DNA of 64,000 nt from Maribacter sp. Its GTDB lineage: Bacteria; Bacteroidota; Bacteroidia; Flavobacteriales; Flavobacteriaceae. A program made the position numbers and the translations under genes. Where the stretch lies: contig JAHDDL010000010.1 in the NCBI GenBank assembly GCA_020629415.1, positions 1 through 64,000 of the forward strand, read 5' to 3'. Shown one piece after another: positions 35,680-43,810 of the stretch. The notes beneath the pieces were generated by a model. That model was not told the DNA's origin. It saw only the letters and a program-made list of their open reading frames with translations, and did no database searches. Within the stretch, counting starts at the first letter, position 1; every line of letters begins with the position of its first letter.

Positions 35680-37656
35680 TTAGTTATGGTCTTTTTTTAT
35701 AGTGAAATGAAACTGGGTACCTTCGCCTACAATGCTATCTACCCAAACTCTACCCTGGTAACGATCAATAATCTTCTTTACTATTGAAAGACCAATACCT
35801 GTAGATCTTTCATTATTACCGATAGATTGAAAAATATCAAAAATCTTTTTATGGTACTCTTCTGGTATACCTACGCCATTGTCACTGATCGTAAACTGCC
35901 AAAAATCGCCATCATCCTTGTACAGGACCTCTACAAGACCTACTTCCCTTTCTATATGAACAACGGCATTACCTATAATATTTTGAAAAACCTGGTGTAC
36001 CTTAATTCTATCTGCCATGATGGTGGGCAGCTCTTTTGGTATTACCAATTTTACATGTTCAGGTATAAAAATAGTTTCGCCAATATCTGTAATAACTTCA
36101 TTAAGGTCTACTTTAGAATCATCTAAGGCAGAACTATTGGCGGTAGAATATTCAAGAATACCATGTATCAATTTATCCATGGAAGCCACCTTTTCTTGCA
36201 TAAGGGCAAGATTCTGTTTACCTCCTTCATCTAAAACATCTTTATAATCATCGCTTAACCAAGTGGCCAAAGCACTAATACTTCTAAGTGGCGATTTAAG
36301 GTCATGAGATACAATATGTGCGTACTCTTGTAAACCTTGGTTACTGTTCTCTAAATCTTTAACCAGCTGTTCTTTCTGTAATTCTAATTCTTTTTGCTTT
36401 GTTACATCTAAATGAACACCTACCGAGCCTACTACATCACCAGCTTCATTATATCTTGGTGCTCCACTTATTAACCAATGCTTTTTCTCGCCAAACTTGT
36501 TCAGTATTTCAACCTCAAAAGAATTAGACTCACCACCAGATTCTAATTTTAATTTTGACGTTAATACATTCTTGTTTTCTACATGAAAGAAATCTGTAGC
36601 ATTTTTTCCTATAAGCTCATTCTCGGAAAAACCGCTCATATCACAAAAACTTTGATTAGCTAAAAGGATAGTATCTTTTTCATCTAATTCTAACAGGCCT
36701 AGGTTCATATTGGCGATGATATTACTATACTTTTCCCTTTCCGCTTTTAATTTAGTTTCAGCTTCATGCTGTTTGGTAATATCCTCTAACATACCTAAAA
36801 CAAAGCGTGTTTCGTTACGTATGTTCTTAACGGCATTAAGAGATATTTTTAGATATAAGATCTCTCCGCTCTTATGTATATATTTTTTTGATATTGTAAA
36901 ATCATCAATTTCACCATCATACATTTGTTGCATTAACAATTTGCTCTTCTCTTCATCATCAGAGGCGGTAATATCCGCTATACTCATATTTTGGAACTCT
37001 TGAGAACTATAGCCTAGCAAATTGGTCATTGCGTGGTTTACTTTTAAGATTTTATCCGTGTTGGCCAATACAATACCTAGCGGTGATGCATTTACGATAA
37101 TATCCAATTGTCGCTTTTGTTCAGATAACATTTCCGTTACCTCCATCTCTTGGGTAATATCACGTACTATACCTTGGGCCGCTATTGGTTGTTTTTCTTT
37201 ATTGAATATTAAACTGGCATTAATTTCTACCCATTTTTCAACATCATCTTTAACAAGGATTTTGGCCCGGTAGTTTTTAAGCATACCAACCTCTTTTAAA
37301 CTACTGAAAGATTCTATGGTGTACTCCATATAATCTTTGTGTACCAATTTCCAAAGATTGATATCTTGTTCCTTATGATCATAACCTAAAAAATCTTTAG
37401 CAGATTGGTTCATGCTTACCACATTATAGGATAAGTCCATGACCACATAAGGATCTATAATATTGATGAAAACGCCATCTAGTTCGGATGTTTTTTCGCT
37501 TAAAAGATTTTCAAGTTTGTTATTAGACTCCCTTAAATGGCGTGCAACCTCGTAAAGCTCATTAGATTTTTCTTCTAATATTCTTTCGGCTTGTTTGCGG
37601 GCCATTTTTTGCCTTTCCAAGGCTTTTTTAAGAAGGGTAACCTCTTTACTATCCAT
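35680..37656 (-). CDS. PAS-sensor histidine kinase coupled to H-NOX
   Basis: A 658-residue cytoplasmic kinase. An N-terminal coiled coil (about 1-60) is followed by three PAS domains (about 60-180, 185-305, 310-430), the second and third with clear PAC endings (VLGMLEDITKQHE, VGSVGVHLDVTKQKE). HisKA has HIVSHDLKSPLRSI and HATPase_c has QNIIGNAVVH, DNGVGIP and STGIGLSIVKK. The ATG at 37656 overlaps the H-NOX gene by 8 bp. A further start at 37671 would overlap more. H-NOX proteins normally inhibit or activate such partner kinases. An internal GAF or globin domain is not seen. Confidence 0.9.
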   Translation of the reverse strand: MDSKEVTLLKKALERQKMARKQAERILEEKSNELYEVARHLRESNNKLENLLSEKTSELDGVFINIIDPYVVMDLSYNVVSMNQSAKDFLGYDHKEQDINLWKLVHKDYMEYTIESFSSLKEVGMLKNYRAKILVKDDVEKWVEINASLIFNKEKQPIAAQGIVRDITQEMEVTEMLSEQKRQLDIIVNASPLGIVLANTDKILKVNHAMTNLLGYSSQEFQNMSIADITASDDEEKSKLLMQQMYDGEIDDFTISKKYIHKSGEILYLKISLNAVKNIRNETRFVLGMLEDITKQHEAETKLKAEREKYSNIIANMNLGLLELDEKDTILLANQSFCDMSGFSENELIGKNATDFFHVENKNVLTSKLKLESGGESNSFEVEILNKFGEKKHWLISGAPRYNEAGDVVGSVGVHLDVTKQKELELQKEQLVKDLENSNQGLQEYAHIVSHDLKSPLRSISALATWLSDDYKDVLDEGGKQNLALMQEKVASMDKLIHGILEYSTANSSALDDSKVDLNEVITDIGETIFIPEHVKLVIPKELPTIMADRIKVHQVFQNIIGNAVVHIEREVGLVEVLYKDDGDFWQFTISDNGVGIPEEYHKKIFDIFQSIGNNERSTGIGLSIVKKIIDRYQGRVWVDSIVGEGTQFHFTIKKDHN

Positions 37657-38191
37657 GTTGTACAACATCAAATTTTACTTCAGTACCATCTTCCTTAAGA
37701 AGTTCGTAAGTAATATCGGCCTTGCCATTAAAGTGTTCAAAAGATTTTTCTATTAAACCATGTGCCAATCTATATAGCCCTCTTGAAGAACTATAGATCA
37801 TGGAAATGGAAGTATCAGTTTTCTCAAGAATCTTAAATGTAGGCAATTCTGCTTCTGGATATAGTTTTTTTACATGCACATGAATATGGTCTTCAATTGA
37901 ATAAAGCAAACCGATAGGAGAACGGTAACTTTGAATAACTTCTGGATGCGCATTTTTAAGACTAGAAAACAAATAGAGTCCAAATGCGTAAATTAGATCT
38001 CCGGCAGGTAAATCTACCTCTTCACTCAATTGGGTAATCAATGCCACCATTTCATTGAATTCGTAGGTGGCAACAGATGTATATATGCCCTGGGAAGGCA
38101 AATCTGTTTTTTCAATAATATTATCAACAGTCTCTAAACCGAATTCCGATTCGACCATTTCTAAAAACTCGGTAAATACAATTCCCTTCAT
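37649..38191 (-). CDS. H-NOX heme nitric-oxide/oxygen-binding sensor
   Basis: A 180-residue stand-alone H-NOX protein. It starts MKGIVFTEFLEMVESEFG, as is usual. The heme propionate-binding motif YxSxR is present as Y133-S-S135-S-R137. The proximal histidine lies in EDHIHVHVKKLYP, most likely H104. The Tyr that gives O2 binding in some H-NOX proteins is not evident, which favours nitric-oxide selectivity, as in other facultative bacteria. It overlaps the PAS kinase gene by 8 bp and follows the receiver gene by 80 bp, so it is in the same operon. Confidence 0.93.
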   Translation of the reverse strand: MKGIVFTEFLEMVESEFGLETVDNIIEKTDLPSQGIYTSVATYEFNEMVALITQLSEEVDLPAGDLIYAFGLYLFSSLKNAHPEVIQSYRSPIGLLYSIEDHIHVHVKKLYPEAELPTFKILEKTDTSISMIYSSSRGLYRLAHGLIEKSFEHFNGKADITYELLKEDGTEVKFDVVQHG

Positions 38192-38271
38192 TTGAATTTT
38201 TTTACAATATATTCAAACGTAGGAAAATTAATACGTAATTGTATAAAAATGTTGTGAAATGAGCTTTTTTG

Positions 38272-38673
38272 TTAGCCTTTTACTAGTTGGTTAATGCTCC
38301 AATACTGTAAAACTGCATTTAACTTATACTCATAATCTTCATATTTCAAAGGTTTAATTACATAACCTGCAATACCGGCCTGGTAACATTTTAACAAATC
38401 TGCCCTATTCTCAGAGGTCGTTAAAATAACAGTAGGTAAATATTGAAGTACGTCATCTGCCTTTAATATTTCTAAAAATTCTATACCGTTCATTCTAGGC
38501 ATGTTCAAGTCTAACAGAATAATATCCGGTAATTTCTCACCTGATCTTAAAAAGTCCAATGCCTCTTCACCGTTCTTTGCTTCTATGATTGAATGTTTTA
38601 GCTCAAGTTTAGAAACTGTTCGTTTCAACTTCATTACTTCAATTAAATCGTCTTCTATTAATAATATATCCAT
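38272..38673 (-). CDS. Single-domain response regulator (first gene of H-NOX operon)
   Basis: A 133-residue CheY-like receiver with no output domain: acidic cluster LIEDD, phosphoacceptor in ILLDLNMPRMNG, switch residue in VILTTSEN and lysine in VIKPLK. The type resembles Rcp1-like receivers found next to kinases. It is the first gene of the seven-gene operon and has the LytTR-type promoter. It could take phosphate from either kinase and hand it to the Hpt protein. It could also be a phosphate sink. The sequence does not decide between these. Confidence 0.9.
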   Translation of the reverse strand: MDILLIEDDLIEVMKLKRTVSKLELKHSIIEAKNGEEALDFLRSGEKLPDIILLDLNMPRMNGIEFLEILKADDVLQYLPTVILTTSENRADLLKCYQAGIAGYVIKPLKYEDYEYKLNAVLQYWSINQLVKG

Positions 38674-38692
38674 TGCATAAATATTTGAGTGT

Positions 38693-38763
38693 CAAAAGTC
38701 TTACAATCACTCGATATAATTTGACTTGTGTGGGCGAATGGTCATTTACTGTCGGTGAATGGT
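38693..38763 (-). promoter_or_regulatory. LytTR-type tandem site plus -7 element, H-NOX operon promoter
   Basis: On the minus strand ACCATTCAC and ACCATTCGC lie exactly 21 bp apart (from 38763), with spacer CGACAGTAAATG. This is the clearest tandem pair of the four. GACTTTTG (38700-38693) begins exactly 62 bp from the first CC. Predicted start near 38688, 15 bases before the ATG at 38673. The arrangement implies autoregulation by the operon's own LytTR protein. Confidence 0.78.
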
Positions 38764-38793
38764 AATTTGATTACGCTGAACAAATTCGCAAAA

Positions 38794-40044
38794 TTATTTA
38801 AATGTTCTGTTAGGGCTAAAAGCAGCTATATTCATGGTAGTTTTTTTATTTGATAAAATCTCTGCAACGAGCTTACCGGTTACAGGACCTAAACTCCACC
38901 CCATCATAGCATGACCCGTTGCTATAGTAAGATTTTTAAATTTGGAAGAATTACCAATATACGGTAGGCCATCTGGCGAAACAGGGCGCAAACCTGTACT
39001 TACATTCGCAATTTCGTCCTCGTTAATTTTAAGATCAGGATAAAAGGATCGGGCCCCATTCGCAATTGCCATTACCCGCTCATTTCTAATGATTTCATTA
39101 TTACCTGAAAACTCCATGGTACCCGCAAATCTGGTAAAACCGTTCATTGGGGTTACCGCCATTTTAGATTCCATCAATATTGCAGGTATAGAAATACCCG
39201 TACTACGCTCCACATTTATACGATACCCTTTACCTCCTTGCAGCGGTAGTTTTAAACGTAGTTTTTTTGCAAGCTCCCCACTCCAAGATCCAGCTGCCAA
39301 GACAACGTTATCTGGCCTATAGCTGCCATTTGTAGTTATGACTTCCGTAATTTTATCACCGTTAGTTTCAATATCAAGTACTTCTTCGTTCGTTTTTATG
39401 ATTACGCCCTGTCTCTTGAGATAAGCTAGAAGTTTGGGCATAATCTCCGTCGGTGTCGTATGACCGTCACATTCGTAGTGTATGGCTCCTTCGGCATCAA
39501 TTCTAACATTTGGTTCTAGTTGATGTAATTCTGTTTTGTTTAATTCTGAAACTTCAAGTCCCTCAAAAGCTACCCTTTCGGCAATTTTTCTTTCATGTAG
39601 ATAAGCTGATTCGGTTTTATAGAGCATTAACAATCCTTTACGTTCTAGTTGAAAATCACCCAAATCGCCAGACTTCTTCATATCTGCAAATAATCCTCTA
39701 CTAATTAGGTTAATTTCTTTAATTGCCGGAATTGCCTTTTCTACTTTGGCCGGGGTTGATGATTTATGAAAATACCACGCCCATTTTAAAAAGTCTGCGT
39801 CTAACCTAGGTTTCATATAAAACGGACTAGCAGAATTGAACATCATCTTAATCCCTTTTGCTATCATACCTGGTGATGCCAAAGGAATTATATGGCTTGG
39901 AGTAATATAGCCTGCATTTACAAATGATGCGCCAGAAGTGATATCGCCTTTATCGATTACCGTTACCCCAAAACCTTCTTTAGTTAGGTAATAAGCGGTG
40001 CAAAGCCCAACAATGCCACCACCAATAACAACAACACCTTTCAT
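38794..40044 (-). CDS. D-hydroxyproline dehydrogenase (DadA-like FAD oxidase)
   Basis: A 416-residue FAD enzyme of the DAO/DadA family. The FAD turn is VVIGGGIVGLCTAYYLTK at the N-terminus, followed by INVERSTGIS and the C-terminal GLRPVSPDGLPYIG and TIATGHAMMGWSLGP. In this operon it should oxidise cis-4-hydroxy-D-proline to delta-1-pyrroline-4-hydroxy-2-carboxylate, passing electrons to the respiratory chain. It is the last gene of the hydroxyproline operon, 10 bp after the epimerase gene. The DadA family also includes D-alanine dehydrogenase, so the substrate is assigned from context. Confidence 0.88.
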   Translation of the reverse strand: MKGVVVIGGGIVGLCTAYYLTKEGFGVTVIDKGDITSGASFVNAGYITPSHIIPLASPGMIAKGIKMMFNSASPFYMKPRLDADFLKWAWYFHKSSTPAKVEKAIPAIKEINLISRGLFADMKKSGDLGDFQLERKGLLMLYKTESAYLHERKIAERVAFEGLEVSELNKTELHQLEPNVRIDAEGAIHYECDGHTTPTEIMPKLLAYLKRQGVIIKTNEEVLDIETNGDKITEVITTNGSYRPDNVVLAAGSWSGELAKKLRLKLPLQGGKGYRINVERSTGISIPAILMESKMAVTPMNGFTRFAGTMEFSGNNEIIRNERVMAIANGARSFYPDLKINEDEIANVSTGLRPVSPDGLPYIGNSSKFKNLTIATGHAMMGWSLGPVTGKLVAEILSNKKTTMNIAAFSPNRTFK

Positions 40045-40054
40045 ATACTAAACA

Positions 40055-41062
40055 TTAAATTACCTGAAATCCGTAAGCATATGGATCATCATCATCAATA
40101 GTTATGGTATTGTGTCCATATATTTTAGCCCAGCCCTTTATACTAGGTATAATTGCAGGTTTGCCCGCCAATATGGTTTCCTTTTCTACAGTACCAATAA
40201 ATTGAGAACCTATATAGCTTTCATGTACAAAATCTTCACCAACGTTCAACATTCCCTTGGCATGCCATTGCGCCATACGCGCAGAGGTACCTGTACCACA
40301 AGGTGAGCGATCAATAGCTTTATCACCATAAAACACAGCATTTCTAGCTGTAGCGCTATCAGAAATTGTTTTACCTGCCCACAAAATATGGCTAACGTCC
40401 TTTATGGTGCTATCCTCTGGATGAATAAATCTGTTCGGGTATTTTATATTGATTTTCTTTCTGATTTCTTGACTAAACTGAACTAGCTGAGCGGCCGAAT
40501 AATCTTGAATTCCGTTAAAATTCTTTTGTGCATCTATAATGGCGTAAAAATTTCCTCCGTATGACACATCAAAAATCAACTCGCCCAATACAGAACAATT
40601 TACCGTTAGCTCCGTATCTACCAAATATGATTTTACATTGGTCAATTTTACCCACACTACTTTATTTTCTTCTTTATGATATGTAATGTTCACCAAACCG
40701 GCAGGAGTTTCCATACGGATCATTCCCGGTACTTTAGGGACTATCAACTCTTCTTCCAAGGCAATGGTAATGGCTCCTATAGTTCCATGACCGCACATGG
40801 GCAAGCAACCACTGGTCTCAATAAATAAAATTCCAAAATCGTTCCTTGGATCGCTAGCCGGGTAAAAAATGCTACCGCTCATCATATCATGTCCACGAGG
40901 CTCGTACATAAGTCCCTTTCTAACCCAATCATACTCCCTAAGAAAATGCTGGCGTTTCTCGCTCATTGTGGCACCAACTAAATCTGGACCGCCCTGTTTC
41001 ACCACCCTAACAGGGTTACCGCAAGTATGGGCATCGATACAAACAAAGGTGCTACTGGCCAT
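40055..41062 (-). CDS. 4-hydroxyproline 2-epimerase
   Basis: A 335-residue enzyme of the proline racemase family. It has both catalytic cysteines, C90 in LPMCGHGTIG and C255 in DRSPCGTGTSAR. Two cysteines mark epimerases or racemases. The related trans-3-hydroxyproline dehydratases have Thr at one site. It should convert trans-4-hydroxy-L-proline to cis-4-hydroxy-D-proline, the first step of the pathway encoded here. It lies 9 bp from the preceding dehydrogenase gene and 10 bp from the next. Proline racemase activity is the main alternative, made unlikely by the neighbours. Confidence 0.9.
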   Translation of the reverse strand: MASSTFVCIDAHTCGNPVRVVKQGGPDLVGATMSEKRQHFLREYDWVRKGLMYEPRGHDMMSGSIFYPASDPRNDFGILFIETSGCLPMCGHGTIGAITIALEEELIVPKVPGMIRMETPAGLVNITYHKEENKVVWVKLTNVKSYLVDTELTVNCSVLGELIFDVSYGGNFYAIIDAQKNFNGIQDYSAAQLVQFSQEIRKKINIKYPNRFIHPEDSTIKDVSHILWAGKTISDSATARNAVFYGDKAIDRSPCGTGTSARMAQWHAKGMLNVGEDFVHESYIGSQFIGTVEKETILAGKPAIIPSIKGWAKIYGHNTITIDDDDPYAYGFQVI

Positions 41063-41071
41063 GTTAACAGT

Positions 41072-42658
41072 TTATAATAGTTTAGTTTTAGTGTATTCGC
41101 CCTCCACAAGTCTGGTAATGTTAAGCGGATTTTCATTTTGCAAGGCCAGGGGCAATAATTTATTTGGCCAATCCTGAAAAGATACCGGCCTGACCCATCT
41201 TTTAATTGCAGAAGTTCCTACAGATGTAAAACGGGGATTGGTAGAAGCGGGAAAAGGACCACCATGGACCATAGATGAATTTACCTCTACACCGGTGGGC
41301 ACTCCGTTAAATAAAATACGCCCAACCTTACTTTGCAGTGCATCCACAATTTCAGCGTTATTTTCCAAATCTTCTTCAGAACCTAAAATAGTGCCGGTTA
41401 ACTGACCTTCTAAATGATTTAAGATATTTTCCATCTCAACCGTATTTTCACATTCAACTACTACGGAAAAAGGTCCAAAAACTTCATTGTGCAATGTTGT
41501 ATTCGTTAAAAAGTTTTCACCGCTTACTTTTAGAATAGAAGGTTTTGCAGTATTCACACCGGTATTTTTGGTATAATCTGCAGTAATTATTACCCCGCTC
41601 TGTGCGGACAATTCTTCTTTACCCTCATTATATTTAGAGTATATGTTGGGGTGCAACATACAGGCAGGTTCTAGTTTTAAAATTTCTTCGGATAGCGATT
41701 TAATGAAACTATCCAATTTTTCCCCTTTTACGGCCAATACCAAACCAGGATTTGTACAAAACTGGCCGGCACCCAATGTTATTGAAGAGGCATACTTTGA
41801 AGCCCATGCATTACCTTCATTTTCCAATGCCGAAGGTAAAATTACAACTGGGTTGATACTACCCATTTCTGCAAATACGGGAATAGGTTCCTTTCTTTCA
41901 TTCGCTAATTTATATAATGCAGTACCCCCTTTAATACTACCGGTAAACCCAACAGCTTTTACTTTAGGGTGTCTTACCAACTGTTGCCCTACTTCAATAC
42001 CGCTACTATTTAAATTTGAAAATACACCATTTGGCATTCCTGTTTTTGCTGCTGCCTTAAGTATGGCATTGGAAACCAATTCACCGGTACCGGCATGCAT
42101 AGGATGACTTTTTACAATTACAGGACAACCTGCCGCAAGTGCACTGGCGGTATCTCCGCCAGCGGTAGAAAATGCCAATGGAAAATTACTGGCACCAAAA
42201 ACCGTTACAGGACCTAATGCAAACAGCATTTTACGAATATCAGATTTTGGCATAGGTTCTCTGTTTGGCTGTGCTTGTTCAATAACGGCCTCTACCCAAG
42301 ACCCCTCTCTCAATAAATTTGCAAATGCTCGCAATTGGCCCATAGTACGGCCACGCTCACCTCTAGCCCTACCTTCGGGCAAGCCAGATTCCTTGCAGTA
42401 GGTTTCAATAAGTTCCTCTCCAAGAGCTTCTATTTCTATAGCTATGGCTTCAAGAAATTCTGCCTTTTTGGTTCCAGTAAAATCTTTATAAACTTTAAAA
42501 GCACTTTCTGCTAAAGCAACGGCCTCATCTATTTCATTTGAAGATGCCTCGTAAAAAGTCCATTGCGTTTCTACATTTTTTTTAGGATCAAAAGTCTTAA
42601 AAGTTTTATTTCCTTGTTTTGAAGATTTGTTCCCTATTGCATTTGTACCGCTTATCAT
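41072..42658 (-). CDS. Alpha-ketoglutarate semialdehyde dehydrogenase
   Basis: A 528-residue NAD(P)-dependent aldehyde dehydrogenase. The catalytic cysteine is C301 in GAGQFCTNPG and the general base is E264 in VFAEMGSINP. Cofactor binding is visible at GFTGSIKGG. The FTNPG-type pattern and overall shape fit the 2,5-dioxopentanoate (alpha-ketoglutarate semialdehyde) dehydrogenase group. It completes the pathway by giving 2-oxoglutarate, which enters the TCA cycle. It is the second gene of the operon after a 107-bp gap that holds no gene. Confidence 0.9.
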   Translation of the reverse strand: MISGTNAIGNKSSKQGNKTFKTFDPKKNVETQWTFYEASSNEIDEAVALAESAFKVYKDFTGTKKAEFLEAIAIEIEALGEELIETYCKESGLPEGRARGERGRTMGQLRAFANLLREGSWVEAVIEQAQPNREPMPKSDIRKMLFALGPVTVFGASNFPLAFSTAGGDTASALAAGCPVIVKSHPMHAGTGELVSNAILKAAAKTGMPNGVFSNLNSSGIEVGQQLVRHPKVKAVGFTGSIKGGTALYKLANERKEPIPVFAEMGSINPVVILPSALENEGNAWASKYASSITLGAGQFCTNPGLVLAVKGEKLDSFIKSLSEEILKLEPACMLHPNIYSKYNEGKEELSAQSGVIITADYTKNTGVNTAKPSILKVSGENFLTNTTLHNEVFGPFSVVVECENTVEMENILNHLEGQLTGTILGSEEDLENNAEIVDALQSKVGRILFNGVPTGVEVNSSMVHGGPFPASTNPRFTSVGTSAIKRWVRPVSFQDWPNKLLPLALQNENPLNITRLVEGEYTKTKLL

Positions 42659-42765
42659 TATATATGTTTATGGTGTTGCCCAAAAGTAATTAAAGATGCC
42701 GAAACAAATTTTAATTCTTTCCTTACATTTCTGTCCTGGAATACTATCATAAAAATACTATTAGA

Positions 42766-43683
42766 CTAATTGATATTCTTATAATCAGGCAATTTAGGTC
42801 TTGTTGCCATACCTTGTTCTATAATAGCTGCAACTCTTTCACGCTCCTCACCTCTTAAAGGCAATCTTGGTGCTCTAACATTTTCGGTTCCTATACCAGT
42901 TGCCACTTCCGCCATTTTTATGTTCTGTACCAACTGCGGACTAATATCCAATTCTAACAATGGTAAGAACCATTGGTAAACTTCTAAAGCTTCTTTGATT
43001 CTGCCAGCTCTGGCCAGTTCAAAAACAGCACAAGTTTCGGCAGGGAAAGCACATACCAAGCCGGCAACCCAACCATCAGCGCCCATAAGGGTACTTTCAA
43101 GACCTAAAGTATCAACACCCGTTAAAACATTAAGTCTATTCCCAAATCTTGTTTTTATACGGGTTATATTAGAAATGTCCCTTGTAGATTCTTTGACCGC
43201 CTGTATATTATCACAAACCATTAATTCATTTAACATATCAAGAGTTACCATAATACCATAGTCTATGGGATTGTTATAAATCATAATTGGTAAATCTGTG
43301 CTATTGGCCGTTTCTTTAAAATAAGTAACCGTCTCATGGTCATTGGCTTTGTAACGCATTGGTGGCAACATCATTAAACCGGTTGCGCCACATTGCTCAG
43401 CAACTTTAGCAGCTTGTATTGCACCTTTTGTTGTCTGCTCGGCAATATTTATAATTACCGGAACTTTACCTTCTACAAGGTTTACGGTCTCTTTCATCAA
43501 AACCTTTTTTTCATCGTTGGTCAACGTACTTGCCTCACCTAAAGTACCTCCCAAAATAATGCCATTTACACCAGCCTCTAATTGAGCTTTAATATTAATG
43601 GAGAACATATTTAGATCCAATTCATCTTGATCCGTAAATTTTGTGGTAACCGCTGGCATTACGCCCGTCCATGAAATACTCAT
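42766..43683 (-). CDS. Delta-1-pyrroline-4-hydroxy-2-carboxylate deaminase (DapA family)
   Basis: A 305-residue TIM-barrel enzyme of the dihydrodipicolinate synthase/N-acetylneuraminate lyase family. The Schiff-base lysine is K164 in IQAVKEST, and Y136 in IMIYNNP is the usual catalytic tyrosine. The strand GIILGGTLGEASTLT carries the carboxylate-binding GGTLGE loop. It should deaminate and dehydrate the pyrroline to alpha-ketoglutarate semialdehyde. It is the first gene of the hydroxyproline operon, with a -7 element 24 bp upstream. True DapA is less likely given the operon. Confidence 0.88.
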   Translation of the reverse strand: MSISWTGVMPAVTTKFTDQDELDLNMFSINIKAQLEAGVNGIILGGTLGEASTLTNDEKKVLMKETVNLVEGKVPVIINIAEQTTKGAIQAAKVAEQCGATGLMMLPPMRYKANDHETVTYFKETANSTDLPIMIYNNPIDYGIMVTLDMLNELMVCDNIQAVKESTRDISNITRIKTRFGNRLNVLTGVDTLGLESTLMGADGWVAGLVCAFPAETCAVFELARAGRIKEALEVYQWFLPLLELDISPQLVQNIKMAEVATGIGTENVRAPRLPLRGEERERVAAIIEQGMATRPKLPDYKNIN

Positions 43684-43706
43684 TTTGCTTTCTTTTAGTT
43701 GATACC

Positions 43707-43714
43707 CAAAATTA
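43707..43714 (-). promoter_or_regulatory. -7 promoter element of the hydroxyproline operon
   Basis: TAATTTTG on the minus strand matches TAnnTTTG. The predicted start is near 43702, about 19 bases before the ATG at 43683. The ACATG repeats lie directly upstream of it. Confidence 0.6.
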
Positions 43715-43732
43715 GGGATAGCACCTTGTAAT

Positions 43733-43784
43733 ACATGTCGCCATATTATCCAGACATGGTACTATTTTACCATCTTACATGTTC
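43733..43784. promoter_or_regulatory. Three ACATG repeats, candidate AraC-regulator operator
   Basis: ACATG occurs in direct orientation at 43733, 43754 and 43777, spacings of 21 and 23 bp (about two helical turns), with contexts TACATGTCG, GACATGGTA and TACATGTTC. They lie in the 127-bp divergent region between the deaminase and AraC-family genes. Same-face repeats of this kind suit AraC proteins, which bind direct repeats as dimers. Confidence 0.5.
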
Positions 43785-43810
43785 AATTTCATTTTATAAT
43801 GATAAATTAG

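Noticed and set aside
32449-38688. A c-di-GMP output for the H-NOX/FIST operon
   Set aside because: No GGDEF, EAL, HD-GYP or PilZ domain is encoded in the operon or elsewhere in the window. The only DNA-binding output is LytTR.
40055-41062. trans-3-hydroxyproline dehydratase as the identity of the proline-racemase-family protein
   Set aside because: That group has Thr in place of one catalytic Cys. Here both C90 and C255 are present, and the neighbouring genes are for the 4-hydroxyproline pathway.
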